64,000 bases of DNA, from NCBI GenBank assembly GCA_002286715.1, contig NSJX01000010.1:2656-66655 (forward strand). Direction: 5' to 3'. The stretch is from Dentipellis sp. KUC8613. Its lineage: Eukaryota; Basidiomycota; Agaricomycetes; Russulales; Hericiaceae. The position numbers and the translations under genes are program-made. Under the pieces are notes generated by a model. It ran no database searches, was not told the origin of the DNA, and saw only the letters and a list, made by a program, of their open reading frames with translations. This document shows positions 1-12,010 of this stretch, in pieces; within the stretch, counting starts at the first letter, position 1; each line of letters begins with the position of its first letter.

Positions 1-700
1 GACGTCTCTCGTTCGGCTCGTACAGCTCGAATTGACTGTGTCGGCGTTCCTCGATGCCTGTGCACAGAACGCATGCGCACAGACGTTACACAGCTACGTT
101 CCTCCGCAACGCGCCCGCGACCAATGCAGACGACATGATCCCATGCAGCACATTCAACTCACAGAACCTCGGACGGCCCTTATTTCTACACATTATGAAT
201 GGTATGTTTCTTTCCCCGCCGTTTATTTAGCTCATGTAGTTGACAGTGCTGACTTACAGGCACCGCTGCCGACTTACAGGCACGCTCAATCTCGACTTCT
301 TGTCCGGCCAGTAATTCGACAACTCCGTGCTGCAGAGCCTCTGTTCTGGTGAGCTGGTACACGTCCTCTGTGGCGACTTCAACACCGCACCCGTCACGCT
401 TTCTGCAGCACACGGATGGCGCTCGTCTCGTGACTCTCGGCGCTGGATCCGGCTGCAGTATACTGCATGCACAAGTCAATCGCAAAGCTCGAAAGCCAAA
501 GCCTCACTCCTCGTTCGCATGCTTCCTCATGCGATTTCATCCGTGTCGAGTGTTGCGAACTGTAGTCAGATCTTCGAGTATGCACCATGGATATACCTGG
601 ACCCCAATGATACCCACTAACATCATTATTTTTGCCGCCTGCTCCATCAAGAAGAGCATACGTACTTGCATGTGGTCTGAAGAGACAGGAGATTTGGCAG
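1..700 (+). repeat. Left-edge remnant of repeat block R with blocks S and T
   Basis: The window opens inside a degenerate repeat. Around 190-215 the sequence resembles 6,285-6,310 and 42,242-42,262, which are the end of the unidentified downstream gene remnant in other units. Around 455-520 lies block S, a short motif ending in CTCGAAAG that recurs near 6,470, 18,240, 29,735, 35,690 and 42,415. Open frames here are short and conflict with each other, so I call no gene. The matches are by eye. Confidence 0.55.
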
Positions 701-719
701 AGGGCTGAATACGAGTAGT

Positions 720-1510
720 ACAGGTACGTCGCTTGCTTCTCACCTGCAAGCCGACCACAGATGCAACAGTAGATAGGAGCTGGGATGGTAGAAGATCAAG
801 CCAGGAGTAGAAGAAGAGGATGGTATGCTACGAGTGCTTGAGTAGGTGCGTCATTCTCGATAGGCCTCCGTGTTCCCCAATGGCGCGTCGTTGGTGTGCC
901 AGGTAGACTACAGCCCCATGCCTCGGCCCATATGATCTCGATAGCGCAAGCCCAGCTCGCGCGCTATGCTGGACACGCTGTCGCCGAGGAAACTTGCGTA
1001 GTGGCGGCGCGCACCTTCACCACCTCGCCGATCTTGCGCCCGCAGCATCTACCGCCCGCTGGATCGCCTTCGCGATTGACGAGCGCTAGCCAGGGCGATA
1101 CACTAGCCCTTAAACGCGAACGCGACAACTTCGCAGGGAATTGTCGTCACCTCGAAAGTGAGCACAATCCACGACGACTTCATGCACGCTGTCCGTCTGC
1201 TGTTGAACGACGCGCACTCTGTTTTCCCTGTTTGTCATTGCCGCCGGGTCGCTCCAACTAGAAGACCTGCAGCGCTTCTAGCCATCCGCTGCAGCTCGGG
1301 CGCACGTGTCTCCGGAGGGACGCTCTAAGGTGGTGCATGGAGTGCTATGCCATCATGGAGGACCTATCCGTTCGAGTTCAAATTCTTTCTATACATAACG
1401 CCAGCATACCTAGAGACACTATGTAAATCCATAGCAAAAAATTCAATTATTATTACTATTGTAGCGTACAGAAACGTATATGCGCTGGGATCTTCAATCA
1501 ATGATACTCG
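720..1510. repeat. Repeat blocks U to Y, copy 1
   Basis: Non-coding or decayed sequence recurring near 12,080-12,960, 18,700-19,290, 30,030-30,800, 36,010-36,560 and 42,730-43,400. Recognisable marks are a GAGCAGGTGCGTCGTTCTC-like string (here about 838-858), an ATTGACGAGCGCTAGC string at 1,077 and a TGTAAATCC string at 1,421. Several frames are open over 100-120 codons, but none is conserved between copies. Confidence 0.5.
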
Positions 1511-1559
1511 CGAGACACGGTTGAGACGCAGGCGTTGTTGGGGCTCCACCTGGATCGTA

Positions 1560-3170
1560 CTTCGCGGTCGTAGGCCCTCGCGAAGTGATGAGCCTGCTTC
1601 TCAATGAACATATGCACCTTATATTCCGCATGAAAGACGCGCAGGACACAGGACACATATTCCGTAGACAGCACGAAGGCGAACTCCCGGGGGAACTCGG
1701 CCGACCCACAGATGTCACAGAACACACGGGGGAGGCGCGCTGGCACGAATGCAAGGCGGGCACCCAGAATACGAACGTGGTGCGTGGAACGAGGAACAAG
1801 CCTTGGTCGGCCCGTGAGGATGGAAAGAGGGAGATTCTTGTTGATCTTGTACACGCGGATTTCGGGCGACGTTCTTGCACGGTAAGGATATCGCACGCAA
1901 GGTCGGCGTCGAGGTGAATGATATGTACAGCTTTCAACATTCTATACCAATATCCACTGATCCTCTACGCGAGCGATCCCCCGTCTCCTCGAAAGGCAGC
2001 GAGCCTCGCGCACGACTCGGATGCAAGATATCTGCATCAACGCAGCGAAGGCGAGATGTCAGGAAGATGCATACCTAAAATTTTCGTTTTGTACCTGACG
2101 CCGCAGCGTGTCGCGTCGTCCGGCCTCTCCATGCGCAAACGAAGGCTGTTTGACCCGCACACTCCTCCAAAGCGACTCCTTCGTGACGGCAGTGGCTCTT
2201 GTGACAAACGCCTTCTCGACAGACTGCGCGTTCTCGCAGTTAGAGTGACGTCTGAGGAAAGTTGTGGTAGCAATTGCGAGGAAGGGGCATCTAGATCTGT
2301 GTCCGCTAGACAGGTCGAAAGGTCAGCGATCTCATAAGGCATCGAGGCATACGTACGCCAGGAGACGCGCGCGCGTCGTGAGTACCTTGAGTAGGAGGCG
2401 CGCTGCTCGATGCAGCGCTGCTTGGTTGACGTGTCGATGTCATGGAATGCCAGTGAGGCCTATACGACTGTCGCAAGTCGCATCTCCGCAACGTCGTGCC
2501 CGTTGCCCGTTTCCCTGAGCAGAGGGCAGACCGCATGAGAATGGTCGAGCCAGCTCACGATAGCTCGTCGAGGCTGCCCGCTCTCAGCCCAAGGTACGTT
2601 CGCAGGGAGCGCGCGGGCAGCGGCTCTGCGGGCTCGCATGACGGCTCGAACAGGGACGCCTGCAACGAGACTTATATTCCCACAGATTTGCCGGTTCCGC
2701 TGTCCGACTTGAAGCTTGAAGACGTGCGGGCTCGGCGCAAGGGTGAAGCGTGCGAGTGCGGTAGGGGCCCGTGGACTACGGCTGAGAATCCATCGAGCGA
2801 TGTGTGGGTGCTGATGGTGTGGTCGAAGCCGTACCGGAAAAGCATCATGGTGCTTGTAAGGCCGCTGCTACAAAGATGTTAGCTCGCACGAAAGGAGAGA
2901 AGGATGGAAGGGAACGAAAGGAGAGAAGCTCACCACTGCACTGCGTCGAGATGGATGGATCACGATCCCTACGGACAGACGTGATGACTGGGACGCTCAG
3001 GCTTTTCTTGAAGATCATACGTTCCCCCTGCTTGACTCTGCGCGCGAGTTCGTCAATCACATGGCCAGAGTATGATTATTCCATGTCGGCGACGGAGTCA
3101 GAGATTGGATAGATGAGGTAAATAAAAGTCTCAGTAGAGAGCCAAGGAATGGAATGGTCGTCTGCGCGAG
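1560..3170 (-). pseudogene. Block Z copy 1: decayed - strand gene, unidentified
   Basis: This segment matches 13,000-14,860, 19,300-20,800 and 30,810-32,640 in patches. On the - strand it holds coding-like fragments with plausible splice donors, for example a stretch around 2,930-3,060 corresponding to a cleaner fragment at 14,515-14,620. Frames shift and stops occur between fragments, so the gene looks dead. I do not recognise the family. Confidence 0.4.
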
Positions 3171-3173
3171 GAG

Positions 3174-4670
3174 TTGAGGAATAGGCCGATGAGTGACTCA
3201 ACACTGGCAATGGGCCGGGCCGTCCTGGCCCGGCCCAAGCGCCTGTGCTGCCTTGCAACTACTCACGCTCTCATCAACGTTTGTCCGTGCTTCAGGCTGG
3301 CTTTGGGCGGCCATTTGTCGGCGAATGCGGCCCCAAGGCAATTTGACGGATTCTCGCGTTTTCTCCCTTATCGTACGCTCCCATTTGACTCTCAGTCCCC
3401 TGCAGGCCGCCTTTCAAGTCCTTTCGCCTGCTTGTGCTCGAGCAACATGAATATCTACGCTCAGATCGTCGCGCGCAGCTGCCTGAGACCGCATCAGCGA
3501 GCAGGGCGAGGTGCAAATCAAAGGTGCATCCTGGGCTACTCTTTGCTCCCGATCTATCTGTCTCATCTGCGTATCCTTGCGACAGACGCCGGCATAGAGG
3601 GCGCCCTGCTCTTCCTTCTACGCGCTCTCGGGCGATAACTTCCCCCATCTTATGAACAACACCGAGGCCTGGCATCAGCGTTCCGTGCAGTATATCGACC
3701 AATGCCCAGCTCAATTGTCTCAACATGAGCGACTACAACGTCAGCTACACATCGGCTAATTCTGACTCTGCTGTGAGTCTCATCCTTTCGCTTCCTTTCA
3801 TGTCTGTGCTTGGGTGCGGTGGGTATGTGGGCTGCGGCCGCGTATCCACTGGCAAGGCATTCATGCTCGGCCATTCAACAATCCGGACCGTGCGTGCACC
3901 TCTCCAGTCCCCTTCCTGCGCTCTGGAATTGAGGGCTGCCCCTGCCCGCCCAAAAAAAGAGGCCCAGCTCACTGGGGCTGGTGTCAAGAGTCGCCACTTC
4001 CTGCTGCCTGCCTAAAATCCGCCTGGAAGTAGAGCGCACACCTCCGTGCGCTTCTTTCAATCTCGTCTCCATCGCAGACAGTTTGCTGATGCTGGTTGTC
4101 TCCATCGCCGGGGTAGACTTACGGCGAATGTATAACACCGAAGCTCGCGGGGCTCACGCCGGACGTGTCGAGTGTTCCCGAACCCAAGACGATGGGCTAA
4201 GGCTTCAACGGCGGCCTCTTCTCTGTACTGACATCGTGTCTTATACAGTCTTTTGCAGCAGAATATCCAGAAGGCGACCATATGCCCCATCGGACCCTAC
4301 ATCGTGGACCAGCCGTCTGACGCACAGTGCGCGCTGAGCGACGGACATGAGATTCGGATCCGTACGTGTTATGGTCGCGCTCGGGATTGACCAGAGTATT
4401 GACGTCCCGCGTTCTCGACAGATGGATACCCGGTAGTATCGATACGTACGTCAAATGCGCATCGCTTGCGCTATGGTGTCCTGGGGCTGATTTTGGCCCT
4501 TGGTGACCTCTTTCCAATGCCATAGCGTGTTCTCCGAGCTCTAGTACGTGGTGCGTGATTCCTCTGATATATACCTTAACGAAATGCACGCCCTTTGCCT
4601 TTGCATTCTCGCTTGCACAGATGAAAGTAATACAGCTCGTCTCCGGCGTCACGCCCGCCTAGGGTGACCT
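3174..4670 (+). pseudogene. Decayed chitin deacetylase copy A (CE4)
   Basis: This is a broken copy of the gene at 21,908-24,243. The end of its exon 1 survives (GCAAATCAAAG at about 3,511 followed by a GT donor), as do the exon 2 tail around 3,720-3,775, the start of exon 3 (about 4,110-4,365, ending in GGATCC and a GTACGT donor) and a GTCACGCC motif near 4,648 that encodes the GVTPTC segment in the better copy. Stops and frame changes interrupt all exons. The part encoding the FDDGP catalytic motif is not readable in one frame. Confidence 0.7.
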
Positions 4671-4879
4671 TGTCGTGCAAGCTACGGCCATGCTATTCTC
4701 TCGCGCCTCCTAGAACGACATGCCACTCGAGTTCTGGACCGTAGAGTATCTGCTCTGATCGCCGCGTAACAGCAGTACATGGAAACCAGACGGCTAGAAA
4801 ATGAACGACGACATACACGTCATCGAGGAAGATAGGGAAAGAAGGGGAGGACCGCTGTAGAGCGACGTACGCCTGTTCG

Positions 4880-6250
4880 ATTAGCCGATATCTACACCCC
4901 GGCCAAGGCACAGTCGCAGCGTTCTCTGGCCATCATCCTTTCAGTTGGACAAATCTCAACCACGCCGCACTTCTGTATCTTTTTCGCAGCGAATTCTTGG
5001 CCGGCGCGCCTCTGCATTCGCGCCTGCACCCCACGATGTGCCGAGCATTGAGTCGAAGATCTTGAGCTTGAGGTCTCCGTGTACGCTCCGCCAGGTACGT
5101 GGTCCTTGTATCCGGTAGTTCTTCCTGACCTTGTTCGTTTCAGTCGTTTGGCTGGCGCCGGTCGAGCCTGCACGAGATTGAAATTTTGTAGGCAGCGATA
5201 ACAGCTCATACTTGACTTGTCGAACGTCTCCACCGTGCCCTCGATGTTGATGACTCTGTCACATTCAAACATCACAGATGGTATGTACGCTTGCTCGCTA
5301 GTTCATCATGCTCGTTGCTAATGTCTTAGGAATCGAAATATGCATATCTACGATTCGGCATACAAGCTGCCCGACCTGTCGACCTCTGCCCTCAACAGGC
5401 TCCTGTCAATGATTAGACGGATGGTCCAAAACGGCTTCTGCAGAGCCGCGCTCCGAACCTCGCCTCTATCCCCGTCCCTCAATCAAGACCCACCCGCGCG
5501 ATCCTCGTAAGCTGCTCCATGACGACCCACCGGCCTGCGATATTTGCGCTTGCGGACGCGGTCAGCGACATCGATCGGTTCGTCGTCATCGATGGATTTC
5601 CAAGGACGCTGCTGACCGCAGCGTGCAGGCATGGTATCCAGGATGTCACGGGCGAGCTTTCATACGCTCACAGGCCCTGAAAATGGGTCCTCGGTCCCCA
5701 CGCTCCCGATCTTGGTGCCCTTGGCTGACGTCTCTCTCATATTCAACCCGAACTATGATGCGCACCATGTCGTCTATGCCCCGAACGAGAGCCTCAGTAG
5801 CTCGTTTGTGAATCTGCGTAGGAACGTGTCCGACGTCTACGAGCTCTATGTACGCTGGTTCACGATGCCCTCAACCGCGTCGTCCCGAGGAAACACCACG
5901 ACGCCCGTCGAGCTCACACGCAACTACGTCGCTTATTTTGGGGCAAAATTCCCAATCGGCAGCACGCATATGCGGAACTTCGTGTCAGTGCGCGGAGTCA
6001 GATTCTTGAGGCGCGCTAGAACAGTCCTGTCAAAGTCATCCAGTCATCTTCGCAGCACGTGTTCGGTACGCCTCTGCTTATTCTGCTGCCCTTGCCTTCG
6101 TATTGACGCGCGTGATTTATGTAGTACAGTCTTCGTGGGCGGCTTGCCATTTTCAAGGCTCCTCTCCGCCCACCCGCAGATTGCACAGACCTCCTCCAGC
6201 TAGCTTGTCTGCATCTTTGTCCACAGTACCTTCGTGACTAATCTAAGCGA
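4880..6250 (+). pseudogene. Unidentified gene remnant downstream of CDA copy A
   Basis: This holds exon-like pieces that recur at 16,600-18,160, 34,430-35,620 and 40,830-42,240: a segment reading AYKLPDLSTSALNRL (about 5,355-5,400), a segment reading VIDGFPR (about 5,590-5,610), a segment reading YAPNESLSSSFVNLR (about 5,776-5,820), and a segment around 5,940-6,060. No single frame runs through. The pieces keep the same order in every unit, so this was one multi-exon gene. I cannot name the family. Confidence 0.5.
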
Positions 6251-7190
6251 GAACTCGAAGACCCTGCGCTCTATATAGCACCCACGAATGATATGTTTCT
6301 TTTCCGTCTGTGTGGCCCACCCTGACTACCATCCCACAGGTCTGTTCAAACATATCATCCGGATTGATCACTTCATTCCGCATAACATCACTTTTGGGGA
6401 GTCGAGATGTGCCTTCAATAGGAACACATCTCCGCGGCCACTGCATTTGCTGCGGCTCTGCACGCAACCGCAAGTATACTGCATGTGCGGGTCGAGTCAC
6501 GAAGCTCGAAAGTCGCAGTTTCACTGTACACGTGTCAGATTTTTCTAACGCGCATGACCGGGCTTACTCAACTCTGGCAGTACTCACGAATACCTCGGCG
6601 CTCTCCCTAGCTTTCGCCTGGGCGGAGCCTGTGCGCTCTTGCGCCTAGGTCATAAGGGGCGGGAGATCCGGTAGAGGGTAGAACACGATAGTACAGGTGT
6701 GTCGTCAGCATCTTATTTCCATCGTCTTATAAAGAGGCATTGACACCGACATCTCAGCCCATTTGATCTCGACAGCAAACACCTAGCCCGCGCGCGATGC
6801 TCAACAGCTAACATACTGCTGCCAAGAAATTTGGCAATACAACTGGGACACACATTTCAATGGCTTGCACTTTTGCGTCCTCGCTGCCCTTGTGCTGCAG
6901 CATTGACTCTCCGCAGGTTCGCCTTTACAATTGACGAGCACTGGCTAGGGCAATCCATTTGCACTCGCGTGCGAACATGATCTCTGTATCAAAGCGCTGT
7001 TCTCAAGAAGGCAACCATGCACATTCAAGCTCGAGCTCGTGATTCCTTCGAAGCAACACCCTGGACTCTCGAGCAGAATGCTATGCCATTGTGCATGGGC
7101 ATAGTAGCCCATGTTTGATTTCTTTACAAAGTTTGGTATACATAGAGACTCCATGTAAATCCGAAGTATTTCTCAATACCATTGCTCATA
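6251..7190. repeat. Repeat blocks S to Y, copy 2 (CpG-poor)
   Basis: Block S is at about 6,470-6,535, the GACGAGC string of block X at about 6,934 and the TGTAAATCC string of block Y at 7,154. From roughly 6,700 onward CpG sites seen in the copy at 18.8-19.3 kb are mostly TpG or CpA here. The block runs directly into the 3' flank of DUF6535 copy 1. No gene is supported. Confidence 0.5.
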
Positions 7191-7277
7191 CAGGTACATA
7201 TCTTGTGCATGTGATGGATATCTGAGACAGAGAACCAAGAAAAAAAATAAGTACAGAGTGGTCAGCAGAAATCAGAC

Positions 7278-10200
7278 TCAAGCTGGTTCAATTTCCAAGG
7301 TGTTCATCTCGACCACTTCTCCCTCCCCACCTGCCTCTTCATCACCTCCGATATGGTTTTTCCTTGCATGCCATGTGGAGGGTTTGAGCCAACTGAATTT
7401 GGTAGGGTGGGTCTCATTTGTAGGATGAATTTCACCTGCAGGTGCAGCAGGTTCCAGTAAGCTGATGCCTTTTTCAAGCAGGTCATCTAATGGACCCAAT
7501 TCCTGTCATCAAATTATGTTAGTGAAGGGAAGGAGAAGAAATAGCTGACATACAGATAGCACTGGAGAATTTGCTTGGGCTAGTTTGAAGAATCCCTTAA
7601 TATTCTGTGAGATCCCGCTATAGATTTCATAGTACATCAGCATCAACAATAAGAATATGACACAATCAACTTACAGTCTCTCTATGTTCACAGTCAAATG
7701 TTTTCGCCAGCCTGTCTTTTGATTCAGAGCTATCTCCATTTCAGCTGAGATAAGCTGCATACAGATGCAAATGTAATGTGTGAAAAATGATGGTGCCCAA
7801 TGTGCATCAATAAATTTGGTCATTTTGGAAATAAATGATTTCCATATTTCTTTGTCAATCAAGTTATGCTTGTCCAGTATATAGAATACTCTCATGAGAG
7901 GAATGTGTCTAGCATACAAGGAATCTTCTGTTGAATAGGAACTATATACTTGGAAAGCAATTGAATTTAAGAAGTTATTCAAGTTAATGTTATTACTCAA
8001 GTATGCAATTGCTTGAGGTGAAGATCTATTGCTTGAGATGACATGTCGATACACATCTATCCAGCAATCTGCTTCATAATCTACATATTTATTTGAGCAC
8101 AACACATACATTTCATGCATTGTTTTTGAAAAAGGAGGTGAATTCATCAACTCAGCCATTTCAGAATCATTAGCTATAAGTCTTTGTGATAAACTGCATG
8201 CACTACTAAATAGGGATTTGATGTCTTCAATGTTATCAGATGTTAATATTCTTTCAATACATTCCATCCACTTTTGTATCCACTGTGATGTTACAATAGA
8301 AATTGCATCTTTATCTTGACATATTTGTGACATTGCTATGGAAATGTTAATAATAGAATTTTCCCACATTTGCTCCCATATGGTGTCAGACATCTCTAGG
8401 ATATTCATCAGTAATTTAGTCAGCTCCACACTTATTGGTATCTCTGTTTTGATATCTGATCTAGGTTCAGTCACAATCTTGAAGAGGAAAAATAATTTGC
8501 TTTGCTGCTTCTCATTGCATGCCTCAATGAAGGGATGGCCAAGTTCACTATTGTCAAGATAGTGCTCTACTATAGAGGATAGCAGGTCAAGATAAGGTGG
8601 CTTTAAGGTAACTTTACTCATTGAAAAGGAGTTCACAGTTGCCCAGGCAAGTATATATTCAGGACTATTATAATCAAGCCTAGGTGAATTTGAATACTTA
8701 TAGCCATCACCATTCAGATACATTTTGAAACATTCTTGAATATAAGATCCTCCAGGAAGAAATTTCACAATGAATCTTTTTAACTGAAACTCAAATTCAA
8801 ATGCAATGATCAACTGTCGTGGTGACTTTTCAAGTGCTGATACAAGTAAATTATATGTTGAACTAAAATCACTGCCAGAAAAATTATACTGCAACACATC
8901 TGTATCGTGAACTGGATGCCTAATGCCTTGCAATGTCTGATAATCCCAATATAGATCATTATCTGAGTGTTGGTCACGTGTTCTGAAACCACTGTCTGCT
9001 ATATAAAAAATTATCACAGCCCATGCATAGTTTTTCTTCTCTTGATTGTGATTATCATCAATCTGTCTACACAATTGATGAACCTTTCCAAACAATGCAG
9101 AAAGATCCATGCCTTTCAAGAGCTCAAGTTTATGATGATAAAGATGCACACCTGACAGTGCTTGGATAACAATATTAGACACTGTCTCATTTGTTGAGAA
9201 CCCATGGAGCCAGACTAAGGATTCCATGTCAAGGTCATACAGTCTTCCCTTTACTGTAGCACTCTCCAGCTCTCTTTGGGACTGAAACTTTATCTTTGAT
9301 TTTTTGAGAAAATACAGAACCAGCTGTTTCATTTGAGAAATAAGCTCTGATATTGGAGTCTTATATGAGCACTCCACATATACTGCAGGCAGAGCATTGG
9401 CACCAAGGTAGATCATATACAATGCTGCTGCCAGCACTCCAGTCATACCTGCACTGACTGTATCCAGGGGCACCAAGAACAGCACAAGCCCAATGAAAAA
9501 CAGCAACAGAGCAATGTGCATGAAAATAGGCAAGAACCCCACAATCTCAGACACATGCCACTTCTCAAGACCAGTATATCTGAAGTGTCTGATATGAGCC
9601 TTATCCTGGCCAGACCCAGAGATAGGTGACACATAATACTGCAGCCATTGTTTCACCAACACAGAGATCAATGCTGTAGCCAAGCTGAATGCCAGGCTAA
9701 TGAACCAGAGCCTGTTGACCCATTGGTCAGATGCAGCAACCTGAAAGCCAGAAGTAGCATTCTGCTGAGACACAGGGATCACAGAGGGAGAGACACCATT
9801 AGCCATGGCCCTCTGGAGACCAACCAGTTCAGTGAGGAGCATTGCAGAGACCTGAGAATAGTCTGGCTGAAGAGACTGAGAGCTTTGGACTACAAAGGTA
9901 GTGACCACTGCAGAGAAGAGACCAGCCTGTAAAGATTACCCAAGAAACATTAGAGGGTCACATTGACTGAAGATGTAGAAGAACATACAAAGACAAGGAG
10001 GACATCAATGGTGTCTTTCCATGCTTCTACCATGTCATCATCCATCATCTTTGCTTCATCAAGGTACACCTTCCAGACACGAGCATTGGGCCCCATGCAT
10101 TCACCATCCTCCTCAACAGCATATTTCCTCTGATAATCATCTGGATTCAAATACTCTGGAGACAAACACTCAGAGAAATGAGGTGTCAATTGAAGTAAGA

Positions 10201-10296
10201 TAACCTACGGGTGTCCTGCTTCTTGTGTGGTACATTGAACATCTTCCTGGGCTTCTTCTTCTGAGCTGAATATTGGGGATAACTGACTGCAGGCAT
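7278..10296 (-). CDS. DUF6535 membrane protein, copy 1 (N-terminally damaged)
   Basis: Large protein with the agaricomycete DUF6535 domain; function unknown. My model joins 10296..10209, 10155..9989, 9926..7675, 7617..7554 and 7502..7278 (2,796 nt, 931 aa), with GT-AG introns at the same places as in copies 2 and 3. The domain begins with a conserved MMDDDMVEAWKDTIDVLLVF segment split by an intron inside the first membrane span. A second span (LWFISLAFSLATALI) and two more (LPIFMHIALLLFFIGLVLFLV and the segment following it) come next, then about 600 soluble, helix-rich residues and a hydrophilic glycine/glutamate-rich C-terminus. The start used is a downstream ATG, because the ancestral start is ACG and an in-frame TAG lies upstream (see the next entry). 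The gene body has almost no CpG. Confidence 0.75.
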
Positions 10297-10860
10297 GTTG
10301 GCACCAGAATGCCCATCATCAGCACCTTCATCATCTGGTGCCTCACCAGGGTCAGACTGCTGTATGACTGCATCAGTAAAATTGTCCTACACCTCCACAA
10401 GACAGTCACTGACAGTATCTGAGATAATCTTGCTTTGATGGTCCTTCTGTCCTGGAGAAGAACCAATGCCAGTGACAAGGTTTGCATCTGCATCAAGGGT
10501 CAATAATAGATGAGGGATCTATCCATAAATGAAAGAACTTGCTGGAAGATGCTGTGGGCTCGTGTTCGGGTACAGCACTGTGGATTGATGAAAGCAAGGC
10601 TTTCACCGATGCACGTTCATGCTCTATATCGCCAGTGTCGCTTGCTGCAGGCAGTATATTAGTTCGGAATCTATCATGGATGAAGGTTACTCACTCGTAG
10701 GTGGAGCAGTATCAGCTTCGCCAAGAGGGTGAGCATTTGCTATAGAACCCTCTGGCGGAGACCCTTTATCGGGATCGTCGACTCTAATCACTAGTTTGCA
10801 TTGACAGTCAGTAAACGGAAAGATACCCCGCAGTGGAAGATGAGACTTACTTGATGCCGT
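10297..10860 (-). pseudogene. Dead 5' exons of DUF6535 copy 1
   Basis: This stretch aligns exon by exon with the intact 5' end of copy 2 (27,795-28,463). The start codon of copies 2 and 3 (ATG in an AACAATGGCATC-like context) reads ACG here at 10,860-10,858. The exon 2 and exon 3 equivalents remain open (VDDPDKGSPPEG near 10,740-10,780; IEHERASVKALLSSIHSAV near 10,590-10,640). The intron before exon 4 would need a GC donor (GCAAGT). Exon 4 then meets a TAG at about 10,388, at the same place as in copy 3. The upstream part therefore cannot encode the full protein unless splicing differs from copy 2. Confidence 0.6.
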
Positions 10861-10869
10861 CGTTGAGGG

Positions 10870-12010
10870 CTTGTTGTTTGCAGTCGCGGGACGCAGGTTG
10901 CAGAGGGTATGTGCGGGGAACGTCGTGGTTAGAAGAGAGGAGCGTTGGGAGTGAGGACGACATGCAAGCCCTGTGCGACACGTGAGGATCTTCACGGAAT
11001 CTGTGCGAACGACGACACGAGCGCCAGGGCCACACTATTTCCCTCGACACGCAACCCAAATTCTGACCTGCGGGATCCATCGCCCATGACCCATGGCGAA
11101 CGCATAGGAGACGATGTCGCGCAATGTCATTTATGAAGGACGGAGGAGAGAAAAGGAGCGTGAGAGGAGAGGAGAGACAGACGACGTACTACGTCCGTCG
11201 AGACTCAACTAGTGCCCTTGAGCATAGAGTCGCCGGTACGCTGTCCCTCAGGCCTCAGGGTCTCGTCCCTCACTAGTTTGACTTTGTTCGTTTCAGCCAT
11301 TTGATCGTTAAGTTCGGTCGAGATTGAAACAGCCATGCAGCACGAAAGACTCTGGCTTATCGAACGTCTTCACTGTGCTACGGTGTTGCTGAATCCGTCG
11401 CTTTCGAACCTCATGGATGGTGGGTACGTTCTCTTGTAGCCTATCGTTACGTTGACTGCTCAGTTCTTATTTGTTGAAGCATGCATTCCTATGGCATGGC
11501 GTACAAGGTGCCCATCATGTCAACCTCCGATTGCCACAGGCTGTTCACAGCAACTTCTGCGGAACCGCAACGCGAACCTCGCCTCGACTCCCATCTTTCA
11601 GTCGAATCTCACTTACATGGTGCTCCATAATGACCAACCTGCTCGTGACACTTGCGCCTGCGGCCGAGGCTAGCAAGGTCAATCAGTTTGTCATCATCGG
11701 TCGATTTCGAAGGACGCGGCCGACTGCAGCGTGCGGACCTGGTATCCAGGACCTATTGAGTATGTGTCCATCTTCTGTCTACATCCATCTGTCGCCGACT
11801 CGTTCACAGGCCAAGGACTTGGGTGCCCGGTCTTCGCGCTCCCGACCTTCGTGTTACCGCTGCTGTGTCCGACCGACGCAGACCACAATGTGCACCATAC
11901 CGTTGACGCCCCGAACGAGAGCTTCAATAGCCCATTCGTGATTCTTTGTGTGAATGCACTCGGCACCATTGAGCTCTAGTCGCACTGGCTTGCAATATCC
12001 CTCGATAATA
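10870..12010 (+). repeat. Partial repeat block R, divergent from DUF6535 copy 1
   Basis: Homology to other R blocks begins near 10,985 (the CACGGAATCTG string and the GACGACACGAGCGCC that follows) and continues through remnants of the unidentified gene (about 11,290-11,980, including a CACTTGCGCCTGCGGCCGAG-like piece and a CCCCGAACGAGAGC piece at about 11,910). The CDA portion is absent. Frames are broken. Confidence 0.5.

Noticed and set aside
1..7200. Many open frames of 70-190 codons on both strands
   Set aside because: They are not conserved between the repeat copies, overlap each other in several frames, and lack domain character. GC-rich decayed sequence gives long frames by chance.
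7671..9908. DUF6535 copies as transposon genes
   Set aside because: No reverse transcriptase, integrase or transposase motif, and no terminal repeats seen. The membrane spans and conserved introns fit the cellular DUF6535 family, although its repeat-like behaviour remains notable.
10370..10400. The shared TAG in DUF6535 copies 1 and 3 as a splice acceptor
   Set aside because: The only usable donor upstream (GTCAGT) would give an intron of 27 nt, too short for these genes.
10170..10496. 108-codon - strand frame over the DUF6535 copy 1 5' exons
   Set aside because: It is out of frame with the exons that match copies 2 and 3.
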